Below, piece by piece: positions 36,639 to 49,192 of a DNA stretch of 64,000 nt. Position 1 is the first letter of the stretch; each line of letters begins with the position of its first letter. The position numbers and the translations under genes were made by a program. Source of the stretch: Cotesia glomerata (Eukaryota; Arthropoda; Insecta; Hymenoptera; Braconidae). The stretch lies in assembly GCF_020080835.1 (NCBI RefSeq), contig NC_058158.1, forward strand, positions 27,298,305 to 27,362,304, written 5' to 3'. The notes under the pieces were generated by a model. That model worked only from the letters and a program-made list of their open reading frames with translations. It was not told where the DNA came from and ran no database searches.

Positions 36639-37875
36639 ATGAAGTAAGTTTGATTTTTATTCTTAAAATCCATAAATAACGAATCAATCGTCGCAAAATA
36701 ATTAAAAATAAATTATTTCATGTGTGAACATAATTAATAATGACAATTTTTTTACAATCTTTCCAGGATCGGACTGTGCGCTTACAGTGGGTACAAAATT
36801 TACCCAGGCCATGGCAAAACTATGGTTAAAGTTGATGGAAAGGTATTGATGAATATAATTAGCATATATTTTTTTTCTAGTTCAATAATTTTGTAAAAAA
36901 AAATTATTGACCGTATTTTAAACATTTCAATCAACTGTGATTGTAATTGTTTACGACTATCATCACAATGTGAGTGTCAGACTTAACCTAAAAATTTTTA
37001 ATGTTTTTTATTGCTAGACTTTTACTTTCCTCAACTCAAAATGTGAGTCTGCTCACCTGATGAAACGTAATCCTAGAAAGGTTACATGGACTGTCCTTTA
37101 TAGGTAATTGAATTTAATTATGTTTTGTTATTGATGTCAATAGACGTCATTCTTACATATCTATTAAAAAGTTCTAGTACGTAGTAACATTTATAGATTG
37201 ATGATTTTTTTATCACTCTATGAAACATTTGAGCTTGATAAAAGAAATTAAAAAGATTTTTATTTAATTGAAATATTCATTATCTAATAATTATTATTTA
37301 TTTACCAGGCGTAAGCACAAGAAGGGTCAAGAAGAAGAACAGACCAAGAGGAGAACACGAAGAACTCAAAAGTTCAATCGTGCTATTGTCGGTGCTTCCT
37401 TGTCGGACATTCTCGCCAAGAGAAACATGAAGCCTGAGATTCGTAAAGCACAGCGAGAACAAGCAGTAAAGTTAGTATACTTAAACAACAATAACAATAG
37501 TAGATTATTTATACTCCAAATCCTAATTAGACATCTGTTCCTCGAACACAATCTATCATTTTGTGTTTGATTTCAGAATGTCTTAGAGCAAAAGAAACAA
37601 AAGAGCTGCTTCACCCAGAATTGTAATTTTTTTTAACACTGTTTGGCTTTGCGGGCTCATACAATTTTTTTTATTGATTATTTTATTCCTTACAACTCAT
37701 TTTAAAACCTATATTAATCAAAATAATTTTCATTTACAGAGCCGCTAAAGAGCAAAAGAAAGCCGCCAAAGCAGCAAAGAAAGCAACCGCACCACCTAAG
37801 CCCAAGCCAACCAAGAAGGACAAGGCCGCTAAGGTGACGCAAAAAAGTGCTCCACGTGTTGGTGGAAAACGATAA
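36639..37875 (+). CDS. RpL24: 60S ribosomal protein L24 (eL24)
   Basis: A structural protein of the large ribosomal subunit at the subunit interface. Exons are 36639-36643, 36767-36842, 37018-37103, 37309-37470 and 37740-37875 (465 nt, 154 residues; Drosophila about 155). The N-terminus MKIGLCAYSGYKIYPGHGK is diagnostic, followed by FLNSKCESAHLMKRNPRKV and the basic C-terminal tail. The first coding exon contains only ATGAA, a common layout for ribosomal protein genes. A likely poly(A) signal AATAAA is at 37894-37899, so the transcript ends near the CRYL1 stop codon on the other strand (236 bp between stops). No snoRNA was convincingly seen in the introns. Confidence 0.97.
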
Positions 37876-38111
37876 TTTTTCGGTATTAAATTTAATAAAT
37901 AATTCCGTGAAATTATCAAAAAATAAATTTTCTCATAATTTACCTTATACTACAATTCCTTTTTTAAATTAAAACAGTAATTTAACCCAAATATTTTAAT
38001 TTATTCCCATGAATAGTTTCCCAAGTGACACATATTTATTTATTAGAGTGACATATTTAAAGTATTAATTTTACAAACACAATGTAGAAATATTATTTCA
38101 AATATGACTAT

Positions 38112-39617
38112 TTACTTAATCTTTTCAAGTTCTTTCTTTAAAATTGATAGTTTCGTGAGAGCTAAATCTCTCCATGCTCGGCGTTCTTGTAATTTATCAA
38201 GCGGACAAATCTCTTCCATCTGTTGTGAAATATTTTCAGCAGCAGCTCCGACAAATTTCGGTGTTGGCCCGAATGTTTGACTCACATCATAAATTGATTT
38301 ATTATAAGTTTCACAGTACTTTTTCATACCTAAAATAATATATTATTTAATTTTAATCATTTTTAATTGTGTAGTAAGAATTCAAATCAGCTCAAAAGAG
38401 CATGAAGTGGAATATTACCTTCCGCATTAAGATGAGCTGCTTCAAATGCACCAAGAAATGCATAACGCATTCCTAAGCCTTCGCTCATGACTATATCAAT
38501 GTCCTTGACACTAATAACACCGTCGGTCACTAGTCTCCACGCTTCATTTAGAATAGCATATCTAATTAAAAAAAAAATCACAATAATAATAATTTTTAAA
38601 AAGCGTCAATAATAACGATATTACGTACTGTATTCTATTTAACGCAAATCCATCAATTTCTCTGGTAAATACAACTGGTGATTGACCTATTTCAGTCATA
38701 ATTGCTTTAGTTTTTTCAGGAATATCAGAACGAGTCCATGGACTTGGTACTATCTCAACAAGTGGCACATAATACGGTGGATTTACCTGTTAATTAAAAT
38801 TTTTTATACTAATACATGAACTCATAAACTACTCAAGTATATTTTTATATCATTCAATATCTCATTTTTTTTTTTGTTAGTTGATAATGTTATTGTCTCT
38901 TAAATATCAATATCAATAATTTTTTTTTTTTTTTTTTTCAATAATAATACAGATAGCTTCAATAATAACAATACAGATGAAGGTTTTTTTTTAACTTACA
39001 GGATGTGATACAATAACTTGAGCACGATGTTTAAGATTTTCGCTGAACAACGATGGCTTGAATGTAGAAGTAGATGAAGATAAAATTGTTTTATCATCTA
39101 CAAGTTTGTCCAACTCCCCATACAATTTTTTTTTTAAATCTAACTTCTCTGGAATACATTCTTGAATGAGCTTAGCTCCTTTAACGATTTCAGGCAGACT
39201 TGATGAACCTATTTTATGATTTAAAGTATTATTTACATGACAAAGTATTTTGTTTATTAATTATAAATAAAAATTCCTTTTATCAACTCAAACTGCTGTT
39301 TTGCAGTCAGATTGCCACGAAGTAATCCCTCAGATTCAAGTTTTTTCAGCTGCTGTTCAATGTCGGTAAGTGCATTACTAATTTGTTCCTGAAGAATATC
39401 ATAAATAGTCACTTGATATCCGACACTAGCAAATAACATCGCCCAACTGCGACCTATCAGCCCACTAAAATGAATAATAATAACAAAAAAATTATAATTG
39501 AATTTTTAGCATATGCTATTCGAATTATTCATCTGATATTATCTTTTATAATACATTATTCAAGAAATATTAAACATAGTACCTTCCAATTACTCCAATT
39601 TTTTCATTCTTAGCCAT
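38112..39617 (-). CDS. CRYL1: Lambda-crystallin homologue (L-gulonate 3-dehydrogenase family)
   Basis: An NAD-dependent dehydrogenase of the 3-hydroxyacyl-CoA dehydrogenase fold; the vertebrate enzyme oxidises L-gulonate. Exons in transcript order are 39617-39583, 39464-39277, 39208-39000, 38786-38629, 38561-38419 and 38329-38112, summing to 951 nt, 316 residues (human 319). The Rossmann motif is GVIGSGLIGRSWA. Other landmarks are ILSSSTSTFKPS, VSHPVNPPYYVPLVEIVPSP and VMSEGLGMRYAFLGAFEAAH. The second intron (39209-39276) needs the donor AAAAG|GAATTT, GA in place of GT, to keep frame. No in-frame GT or GC donor exists nearby, and reading on hits a stop within five codons. The summed length and family alignment both support that junction. 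It may be a rare GA-AG intron, a recent mutation or an assembly error. Confidence 0.9.
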
Positions 39618-40193
39618 TCTGTAAATAAGCTATTTTATGAACGATAATTCAATGTAAACTGAGCGAGTATTGAACTGAATATGAAACTACTTTTAATTCT
39701 TTACAGCTATCTTCTTTTCCCCTTCTATCATTTATGATTACATATAATATGTATGTCAGTGTGTGATTTGTTTACATCATTTATCTGTCGCCTGTAATAC
39801 GCATTTTATCATTTTTATAAATTGTAAATAGCTATGATTTATATAATTTTCATAAAAAAACATGATATCAAGTAAAAATATAATTACATGAATAATATTT
39901 ACCAATTTAAATTCAATTGTTTGAAATGTAACGTTGGATTTTTGACAACTGAACTTCGAAAAAATATATATGCACATAAAATATTATAAATGTAATCATT
40001 CTTTTGTTAATTTATAACAGAAAAAGTCATTAATTTACGTTTAATTTTTGATAACAGATTTTATTTTACGAATAATTATTCATCAATTTTATTACATAAC
40101 AATAAAAATCATTATCTTTATCGGTCTATTAATTTATATTGAAATTAATTATCAATGAATTTTAATTTCTAAAGTCCCCGAAAATTGTTTATC
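39618..40193. promoter_or_regulatory. Bidirectional promoter region, CRYL1 / novel membrane gene
   Basis: About 0.58 kb of AT-rich DNA lies between divergent start codons. No specific factor site was recognised. The 66-codon minus-strand frame at 39777-39977 has no exon support. Confidence 0.45.
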
Positions 40194-42331
40194 ATGGAAA
40201 TTAGCTATTGGCATCTTTTCATTTTTCTTTGTAAGAAATCCTTTTTGTATAAATATTATTCACAACTCCAATTAAACGATTATTTATTAATTATTAGCAA
40301 AGCTTTTGGGAGTGTTATCTAATTCAACTGAAATAAAAATTACTTCAAGAAATGTACCTGACGTGGAATTTACAACCAGGAAAATTGCTATAAACATCAT
40401 GAAGCTAAACCCTGAGATTAAATTACCAACTATTAATACATCACTATCAAAATCACGTATGTATTTCTATATTAATTTATAAAGGATATAATATAATAAC
40501 ACGACTATAATTATAAAATTTCAGCTGAGATAGGTAATAGCTCATCATTACTACATCATTGGAGAAAACATATACATCACAGCAAAAGACACCGCAAATC
40601 TTTAGAAAATCTAAGGAAGCATCATATAACTTCATTATCATCTCAAACAAATAATTTATCGTTTGTGTTACCAATGAATTGGAAAAGAAATAGAAGTGTT
40701 TCACCACCGTCGATGAATGATCCACGACAAGTCTTTGCTAATCTTATTCACCGAATAATCAGCATAAATGATAATCTGAATGTCATATCAACACATTCAC
40801 CTCTTGATAACATTTCCCAAACAAATAATGCTAAAAATATATACTATGATGCAAATAATACAATCAATTTTGTAGCTAATCATACGACAAATAATTCTGG
40901 TAACTGAAGCACTTAAAATAACAATTATCTAATGTTCAATATGAAAAATTATAAATTTTTTAATGTAATAATATTTTGTAGGTCTGATAACACCGAAATT
41001 CTACAATGAAAGTCATACAGATTGCAATATGACTGAAAGTTTGGATAATCAATCATGCAATAAAGATCATTTATTAAATTTTTCAATTAATAACTCTTCA
41101 GAATTATTGAAAGCGAATTTCACCATTCCAAGTAGTCTTGTAGATCACCTAAAAATTTTGACGAAATCTCCCAATAAATCTACAGCTTTCGAATTTAATC
41201 AACCACTTACAGGCGATTCTTTCATGAGAATCTTTCAGAAAAAACCACTATTACCGGTATCAGAAAACAATTATGCAACTACTAAAAGTAGTTTTATCAT
41301 TATCGATGATCTTGGGTTTTTCGGAGATCCTAGTGATGAAACTCCCATCATTAAACCAAGGGAAGTTTTTCATCCACGACCTTCGTTCATTGATTACATT
41401 TTTGGGGAAAATATTGATAACTCAGTACCGAGAATTGAAAACCGAGTGAAGTATGTTGATTTCTGGAACTTAGAAACAAACAAAAATAAAACAATTGACC
41501 CTGGAATGATTAAAATTAAATTTAAACTACCCGACGACATCAATGGTTAGTAAAAAAATATTTCTTCTGACAAATAAATGTTAATTCATTTTAATGTTTA
41601 TCAGATCAACATTTGCCACTTTGGAAATCTGACAACAATATATTCTCGTCCAAAGTTTCAGAACCACAATACAATTCGCGAATAAATAACAAAAGGGAGG
41701 AAATAAAAGTCCAGGACCGTTTTATTCCTTTCCGGAGTATTAAGCAGCCTAAATCAAAAGTATTAAATGAATCAGATTTTCAGTCTGCATTTTTGTCAAC
41801 TTTCTACAGTATACTTTTGATTAAAAATTAAGTAGGGTGAATGCTCCAAAAGTCGATGTTTTCAGACAATATATTATCTCTGATTCTTGAACTTAGTTTA
41901 AATTTAAAAGAGAAAACTGATTACTGTCAAGTTGGATACCTTATATTTCGTTTGGGTATTTATGATCTTTACTAAAAAATGAAACATAAAACTTCTGGCA
42001 ATATTTTTATGTATGATATTACTCTATTTGAAGTAGTTATTGTTTGATAAGAAAATCTAAAGTGAATGACTTGGTACATGTCAACTTTAGAAACATACAC
42101 CCTACTCATTTCCTCAATTATTTGTTATTGAAAACTAATTTACACTCTGTATTTTTTTCTTTCAAAGTTACGATTGCCATTTGCGGGATATTTTTTGCGA
42201 TTACAGTATGGTGGAGACGATTTTCGGTTATAAAAAAATCAAATTTCACATCAATAAGTGATGCGGTTCATTTATCACCAACACCGTCATCTCCTCTCGC
42301 AGCTCGACGACCTAGACAATCAAGAGTATAA
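40194..42331 (+). CDS. Unrecognised single-pass type I membrane protein
   Basis: I do not recognise the family. Six exons (40194-40230, 40298-40456, 40525-40899, 40982-41545, 41605-41808, 42168-42331) join with every intron in phase 1 and give 1503 nt, 500 residues. The N-terminus MEISYWHLFIFLSKLLGVLS looks like a signal peptide. A mostly polar, Asn/Ser/Lys-rich ectodomain of about 430 residues follows, with many N-glycosylation sequons (for example NSTE, NNSS, NHTT and NKTI) and a His/Arg-rich stretch near residues 75-95 (HHWRKHIHHSKRHRK). A transmembrane helix, ITIAICGIFFAITVWW, lies about 45 residues before the end. The short tail is basic with SPTPSSPL. Failure to splice exon 5 would give a soluble form ending at 41831. 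It sits between CRYL1 (divergent) and Relish. Function is unknown. Confidence 0.75.
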
Positions 42332-43116
42332 TTCATTAAATAATAAACTTCTATACACATAAGATTATTTTACAATCATGTAATTGTTAATGTCAATTAT
42401 ATTGATCTCCTTATAATTCTACAATTTTTTATAAATTTTATTAATACAAAAAAATTTTTTTTTTATATTTAATTTTCATTATTAATAATTTGAAACGATT
42501 TTTACGATAAAAAAAAAAAAAAAAACAATTTTTTAAAATGAGCTAATTTTAAATTTTTTATGTTATCATAGCCAAGTAATCTCTTTGAGGTGTACAAAAA
42601 TTAAATATAGTATTGAATTAAATGAATGTGCTCATATAATAAATAAATAAATAAATATATATATATATATTTATATATATATTATAGATGTACACATACT
42701 CACTATATTTTAACCAGTATATCGGGGAAGTCCCGATGCATTATTATTTTTCCTCCTAAATCCCACTCTTCAAACAGCAGTGACTGACACTAACAACAAA
42801 GTGAAAATACACAATTCGATTGGCTGGCTGTAGTTTGTTGTCATATGTATGTGAGGTTAAGTATCGCAAAGTATTGGGGGAAGAACCTGCAATTTGTAAT
42901 CAAGGTTTTTTTATGACGTATCGCTGATAACTTAAACATTCAAGAGTGTGGTGAGTTATTTAGCAGTTTCTTTTAGTTATAATAGTACTGGCAGTTAATA
43001 ATTGTAGTTTTTTTCTGCTATAAATTTCTTTGAAAATTGCAAGTTTCGGAACCTACAAATATCAACATTCATAACCAGACTTTATTATAATTTTTGTTGC
43101 ATGAAATTAGTAAAAA
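42332..43116. promoter_or_regulatory. Relish upstream region
   Basis: The stretch holds an AT microsatellite near 42656-42684 and a kB-like site at 42724-42734. It probably also holds the Relish promoter and any 5'-UTR exon, and the 3' end of the membrane gene to its left. No coding exon was found. Confidence 0.5.
42724..42734. promoter_or_regulatory. Putative NF-kB site upstream of Relish
   Basis: The sequence GGGGAAGTCCC contains GGGAAGTCCC, which fits the general kB pattern GGGRNNYYCC. It lies 383 bp before the Relish start codon. In DNA this AT-rich, two G/C runs in that arrangement are unexpected by chance. Many NF-kB genes are autoregulated; that this one is remains inference. Confidence 0.4.
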
Positions 43117-46100
43117 ATGCCTGTGACTTACAAAAATTTCGAGCAATTACAGACTATCTTGATGGATTCATCAAATTATTATCAATTCAGTCCGGGTAAA
43201 TATTTTGAAATAAAATTTTTAATATCCTATCTTATCCTCTGTCACGTGTTTCTATGTAAACACATCCTTTTTAAAATAACGTTCAATGACCAACTCATAT
43301 GACCATGAATTCCTCTTTATTTTAAATTGATGCGTAGTTTAATATAACTGGCTCTTCAATTATATTATTTTAATGATAAAAAATTGTTAGCTGAAAATCA
43401 CTCTTAGGTGAGGTTAAACATCTATGTTTTTTCATTTGCAGATACTGTAATGACTACAGTAAACAGTCACTATTCAAACTCAACAGAATCTTCACCAGTG
43501 GAAAACATGGAATCACCTGTGTCTGCTCTTTCTCCTTTGAGGGACGAGGAAAATTTTAATATAAATGATAGTTCTTTTTTTGATAACACTATGGGTAAAA
43601 ATTGAATTATTTTGAATCATTATATGATGAACATATAAATATTGTATACATTTCTTAATAATTATAGCAATGGAGATAGGTACTCCAAAACTGGTAATAA
43701 TTGACCAACCTATTGAAAAATTCAGATTCAGATATAAATCTGAAATGTTGGGTACGCATGGTAGTCTAGCTAGTGCTAATTCTACAACAAGACGGAAAAA
43801 AAATGCTCCAACTGTACAAGTAAATATTTAATTTTATCAATTAGTTTATTTTAGAAGTTGAATTATTGAATCTAAATTTTTTACTAGTCTCATCTTTAAT
43901 GTATTTTAGCTAAAAAACTTCAATGGAACTGCAATGATACGCTGTACAATTGTGACGAAAAATGAAGAAAAACGTATTCCTCATGCTCACCACCTTGTCA
44001 AAAGAGAAGGTAATTCTGAAAACGATAGTCCATATGAACTTACAGTCGGCCCAGAAAATGATTGGACTGCTACGTAAGTGGTTATTTATTAAATGAAAAA
44101 TTTAAGTAAATGTGATTTTATAATGCTAATTTATTTATCAGATTCCATGGAATGGGAATTATTCATACTGCTAAAAAGCATATAAAGGAAGAATTGATTA
44201 AAAAAATGCAAGCAGAAGCTCTTGAACGAAATCGACAATATGATTATACAATAACCACTCTTAGTGTTCGAGAAGAAACTCAAATAAGGATGGATGCTGA
44301 CAATGCATCAAAATGGATGGACTTAAATAGCGTTGCTTTATCTTTTCAAGCGTTCATTTTAAATGAACATGGTGTTATGACTCCAATTACTCCACCCGTT
44401 TATTCTCACACAATTAATAACCTAAGTAAATTCATAAATTTCCACAACTTTTTAATGATAATTAAAACATGATTATAACTCTTTATTATTTTTCAGAAAG
44501 TGCCTTGACTGGAGAATTAAAAATTTGCCGAATTGATAAACATACTGGTAGTTGCGATGGTAATGAAGAAATATTTTTACTTGTAGAAAAAGTTGGAAAA
44601 AGTAAGTTATTAAATAAGGAAAATAATTATTTAAACTGATATTAATCCTATAAATATTATTTTGTAGAAAACATAAAAGTTAAATTTTTTGAAGTTGATG
44701 ACAAGAATAATGAAATTTGGTATGCATATGGTAAATTTTCTGAACTCGATGTTCACCACCAATATGCTATAGTATTTCGTACACCTCCGTATAAAGACCG
44801 AGAAATAACAAAATCACGAAACGTACTTATTCAGTTGGAACGTCCAACAGACGGTGATTGTTCTGACCCAGTGAAATTCATCTACAAACCATCTGATAGC
44901 ATAATAACAAGGAAGCGACCAAGAATGTCTTACTCTGAGAGTACTGACTTGAGCGATATAATTCTATCGGACACAACAATGCGAAAAAATATATTTGCTA
45001 TCTCTCCAGATAATCTAACACGCAGTGATTTGTCAGCCGAGTTAAAAAAATTAACTTCTGAAAAATTACCTTCTGATGATTTTCAGCAGTACATAGAAGA
45101 TATAGATTATGATCTATTTATAGAAGAAGCAAATGACGAATTGAATGATGCCCATGGCTATGATCAAAGTCTGAGTACCGATGGTCCTAAGTATGCAGAT
45201 ACTTTGGGCGGACCTAATTTTGCAATTAATGTATTGAAAACAGGATTCAAAGAAGGCAAAGAAAACCAAGATCTTCGAAAACGTTTAAAAAAAATCTTAT
45301 TAGAACGTACATCATATGGAGATACCCCACTCCACTCTGCTCTTCGATATGGCAAACGTGAACTTGTCATACAAATTTTAAAGATTTTAAGCAGTTCATC
45401 AGAATTCAAATGTCTAATTGATATACAAAATGCTTCTGATAGAACCCCTCTTCATTATGCTGTTATTTTTAATCAACCAGACATAGTCCGTACCTTATTA
45501 TCGATTGGAGCAAATCCAAATACCAGTGATAATCATGGCTCGTATCCACTTCATGAAGGTGTCAAAAGGCCACAAAATTATGAATGTGTTGATGCACTTT
45601 TAGATGCTAAAGCAGATTTTAATGTAAGAGATGATACGGGTTGGACTCCATTTCAAGTAGCTGCTGAGTATGGTTCTTTACGGGCGATTGCTTCGCTTAT
45701 TAAGGCTGGAGTAGATGTTAATAGTACCGAAAGATCATTTGGACGAACAGCTTTACATATCGCCGTTGAGGGAGGTCATATTGATGTTGTTCGCTATCTT
45801 TTAGAGAAGGTAATAAATTTTTGTCAAATTACTATTCATTTATGTTAAATATAAAGATACGCAATTCATATAAATTTACAGACAGATATTGAGGTGGATA
45901 AGCCGAATCTTGGTGGAAATACAGCGCTTCATTCAGCAGTTGTTAACACTGGATCTAGAGCAAAAGAATTGTGTGCAATTCTTATAAAACATAATGCAAA
46001 TCCTAATATACCAAATGGTCATGGCCGTTCGTGTTTTGAGGACGATGAAGATGAACAAAATGGTCAAGAGCGTTTAATTGAACCAGAAATCGATCTTATT

Positions 46101-46341
46101 AATAGTGAAACAAAAATTAAAGAAGAAATTGAAGATGACGATCCACCGCACGGCCAAACATCTTTTGATTTAGCTTGTGATAATCATGAGGTAGGACATA
46201 TTAATTCAATTTTTGTAGCATCAAAATTTTTTAGTAAATTAAATTTATAAATTAATTTTACAGATAAAAGATCTACTGAGCAGAGCTAATAGAGATAAAA
46301 CCGACAATATAATTATGGAAGATGTCAAAGAAGAGACACGA

Positions 46342-46379
<38 letters not shown>

Positions 46380-46774
46380 GGAAGAAGTCGAAGCTTCTGA
46401 TACAGAAAAAGAAAAAGAAACGATAACTGAATGGTTAGATGTAGACCAAATGGCTCAACTTGGGAATATATTGGATAAAAATGACGGATGGAAACCTCTT
46501 GCTAAAAATTTAGGCTGCGATTATCTTTGGTCTTCATTAGATACACGTGGAGCTAGTCCAGCGTTAACTATTCTCAGTTATGCTGATGTATGTATTTACA
46601 AAATTTCTTTCATTCATTTTTTAATGTCTTTATCCTAAATATTGAAATATTTATTTGTAGGTTCAAGGTAATTTAACAATGCCGAAGCTTTTGAATTTGT
46701 TACACCAAATGAAACAAACAGAAGCAGCGACTTTTGTTGAAGATATAATCCGTAACCATAATCGTAGCCATTGA
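43117..46774 (+). CDS. Rel: Relish, NF-kB p100/p105-type factor
   Basis: The transcription factor of the Imd immune pathway. Exons are 43117-43195, 43442-43594, 43668-43819, 43910-44073, 44142-44425, 44497-44601, 44668-45809, 45882-46190, 46264-46587 and 46661-46774 (2826 nt, 941 residues). The Rel homology domain opens FRFRYKSEMLGTHGSL (from residue 96) and passes into the IPT/dimerisation half (LTGELKICRIDKHTGSC). The NLS RKRPR is at about 394-398. A linker of about 100 residues contains LSTDG (481-485), a candidate Dredd-like caspase site. ANK repeats follow (YGDTPLHSALRYGK, DRTPLHYAVIFNQ, DNHGSYPLHEGV, FGRTALHIAVEGGH, GNTALHSAV), then a poly-Glu tract (near 46338-46390). A C-terminal death domain begins about ITEWLDVDQMAQLGNIL. 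The retained inhibitory half means proteolytic activation is expected. Confidence 0.96.
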
Positions 46775-47201
46775 TCAATTTTTCTGTATTTATTATTTTT
46801 TTTGTATAATTTTAACTGTTTTATTTTTTATTTTTTACAAATAAATGTAATGTTATCATGTTCATAATATATGTTACTTTTATGACAAAGAAAAACTAAT
46901 CAAAATATCTAATAAATTTATTCTTGATAATTTAGTTGCATATTATTATTTAATGAATTTGTTTCACAATCATACAAATGTTTTTTATCTAAATCCAATA
47001 ATACAGCGTCTCTTGACAATTAAATGAGCATGTCTGCCAACTCGACAAACGAAGGTGTATTATTTTTTACAACGACGTATGTCAAACGGTAAATACATCA
47101 GCTGATACATCGTACGACATACAAAATCAACGTGTAGAGTAGAATTAGGAAATAACCCCTGTTATTTACACATAAATAAAAAAAATATATATATTTACAA
47201 A
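46775..47201. other. Relish / ODR-4 intergenic region
   Basis: About 0.43 kb holds the Relish 3' UTR (AATAAA near 46841) and the ODR-4 promoter. The genes are head-to-tail. Nothing else was recognised. Confidence 0.5.
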
Positions 47202-49192
47202 ATGGGACGAATAGTATACGCGGAAGAATGTTTATTAAGCTATTTAGAATCGTTAGCTCAATCAGACGCTTACACGGTTGGACTTATTTTGGGACAGGTT
47301 GTAATTTTCTCATTTTATTTAAACTTGAATTAATTTAATCATTCCAGCTGTTGAATATATTCATTGTTAAGTGATGAATCAAAGGATAACATGGAATTTT
47401 ATAATTATTTTAGAGTACCGAGGACACAGATTATGTGATACACTTGGCACGTACCCCTCCACCAGCATCAAAAGACGTTATTGAAGAAACTTTGATAGGT
47501 TCAACGACGAGCCTTCATCAAGAATCGCCGGTCCAATTTATTAAGTCAATTAAAGATGTTCCAAGCAGCTGGGTCGCAGATCATGCAAAACATGTAAAGC
47601 TTGCGGAGGATATAATTATCATTTTATTTTATTTTATTTATAAAAAGAAATGTAAATTAATTAATTTGATTTTTAGGTTACGCGAATGTTACCAGGTGGT
47701 ATGTGGGTTCTCGGAATTTTCATTGTTGGTCCGGATGATTGTTTGAATAACAATGATTCAACTCAAAGACTAAGATCAATTGTTACAGCAATACATCAGA
47801 ATTTAGAATTTGATCAATATCTTTATGGAAATAATCCATACGACAATATTGTTCTTGCATTTAATAGCAGAACTAAAAGGTAGTTTTTTATTTGCCTTAG
47901 AGTATAAGGAATTGTTAATTTTTAATTAATTGTTAATATTATTATATGTAGGTTCTCATGTAAATCTTTTGAAGCTAACGGTAGTGGGCCTTTGAAAAAT
48001 GCGGATGTTAAATTTCAATCGAAAATCACCAAGTGGTATCAGTTAGATACTCATGTAGATTTCGATCAGATGTATCCAATTATTAAAGATCAAGAATCTG
48101 ATTCATTGAAGAAACAGCTTCAAAATATTCTTAAAGATATTTCGTCTAAAATAGAATCGTCAATTGTCGTCCTGGAAGGAGAATCAATGGCGTTAGATGA
48201 TCCTATTGAAATACTAGGAGAGAAGAAAAAAAAAGATAGAAAAGAATCAAAAAGTAATGACACTAATTTTAATAATAGAGTACTTCAAGCGGTTATTTAC
48301 ATTCCAAGTGTAAGGATATTTTTTAAATTTTTATTTTTATAAACAAATATTTTTCATTTGGACTTTTCACTAGCTACTTTAAGTTGCACTTGCAATTAAA
48401 GCAATATCTGTAAAATTTAGTTTTTACGACGTAAAAAAGATTGGAGCCCATTTCTCTATAATTAATATAATAATAATAATAACAACAGATTTTTCTATAA
48501 TTGTTAACTTTAGATGCTAAATGTATGAAAATTTATTCATTTTTATATGAACTTACAGTTGCCTAACAAATCAAAGACTTTAGAAATAAAGCGTACAAGC
48601 TTCTGTGCATCAATCAAGTTACAAGGACAATTAATTAGCAGAACTTTTGTTCACCAATCATCAAAAATTGGTGAAGCTGCAAGTGCAATTAAACATGATA
48701 TTATGAGATCAATGGCCAGTAGGTTAGAAATGCATGCCGACAGTTTAATTGAAGAAGAAAACGGCTTGCCAGAAGGTATAATTTATTAATAAACTTTTAT
48801 ATGGTAATTGAATAATCATACACTGTTTTTAACGATTAAATATTATTTTTTAAGACAATATTACACTTCATGAACCACCACGAAGGGTACTTGTAGCTTT
48901 ACCAAAAAGTAGAATAACTTTATCAGACTACTTATTCCCCGGTGAAGGTCCTCAAGAAGCTTTAATATCACTTCAAGAACTTCTAGATCTTGAGGTACAA
49001 GAGAGTTGTGTTCAAAAGGATTTTGAATTGCAAGCGAATCCAGCTGAATTTTATTCACAAAATGAAATAGTTACTGAACCTACTGAGCAAAATAAATATT
49101 CAGATAATAATTCATTATTTTTATATATATCAGGATTAATTGTAGCATTATCAATTCTTGTTATTTCCATTTTAATACATTATTTTTACTAA
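47202..49192 (+). CDS. ODR4: ODR-4 homologue
   Basis: ODR-4 is a tail-anchored ER/vesicle protein first known for trafficking chemoreceptor GPCRs to cilia, working with the ODR-8/UFSP2 protease. Exons are 47202-47297, 47414-47593, 47677-47879, 47952-48309, 48559-48775 and 48855-49192 (1392 nt, 463 residues; human about 454). Conserved landmarks are MGRIVYAEECLLSYL, the MPN-like N-terminal segment VTRMLPGGMWVLGIFIVGPD, IKLQGQLISRTFVHQSSKI and RRVLVALPKSRITLSDYLFPGEG. A single hydrophobic helix, LYISGLIVALSILVISILI, ends the protein, consistent with tail anchoring. Basic KKKKDRKESK occurs before exon 4 ends. Confidence 0.93.

Noticed and set aside
37471..37739. snoRNA in the RpL24 intron
   Set aside because: No convincing C/D box pair or H/ACA hairpin pair was found, although ribosomal protein introns often host them.
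46315..46638. Separate acidic small protein starting at MEDVKEE
   Set aside because: It is an internal exon of Relish; the poly-Glu run is part of the linker before the death domain.
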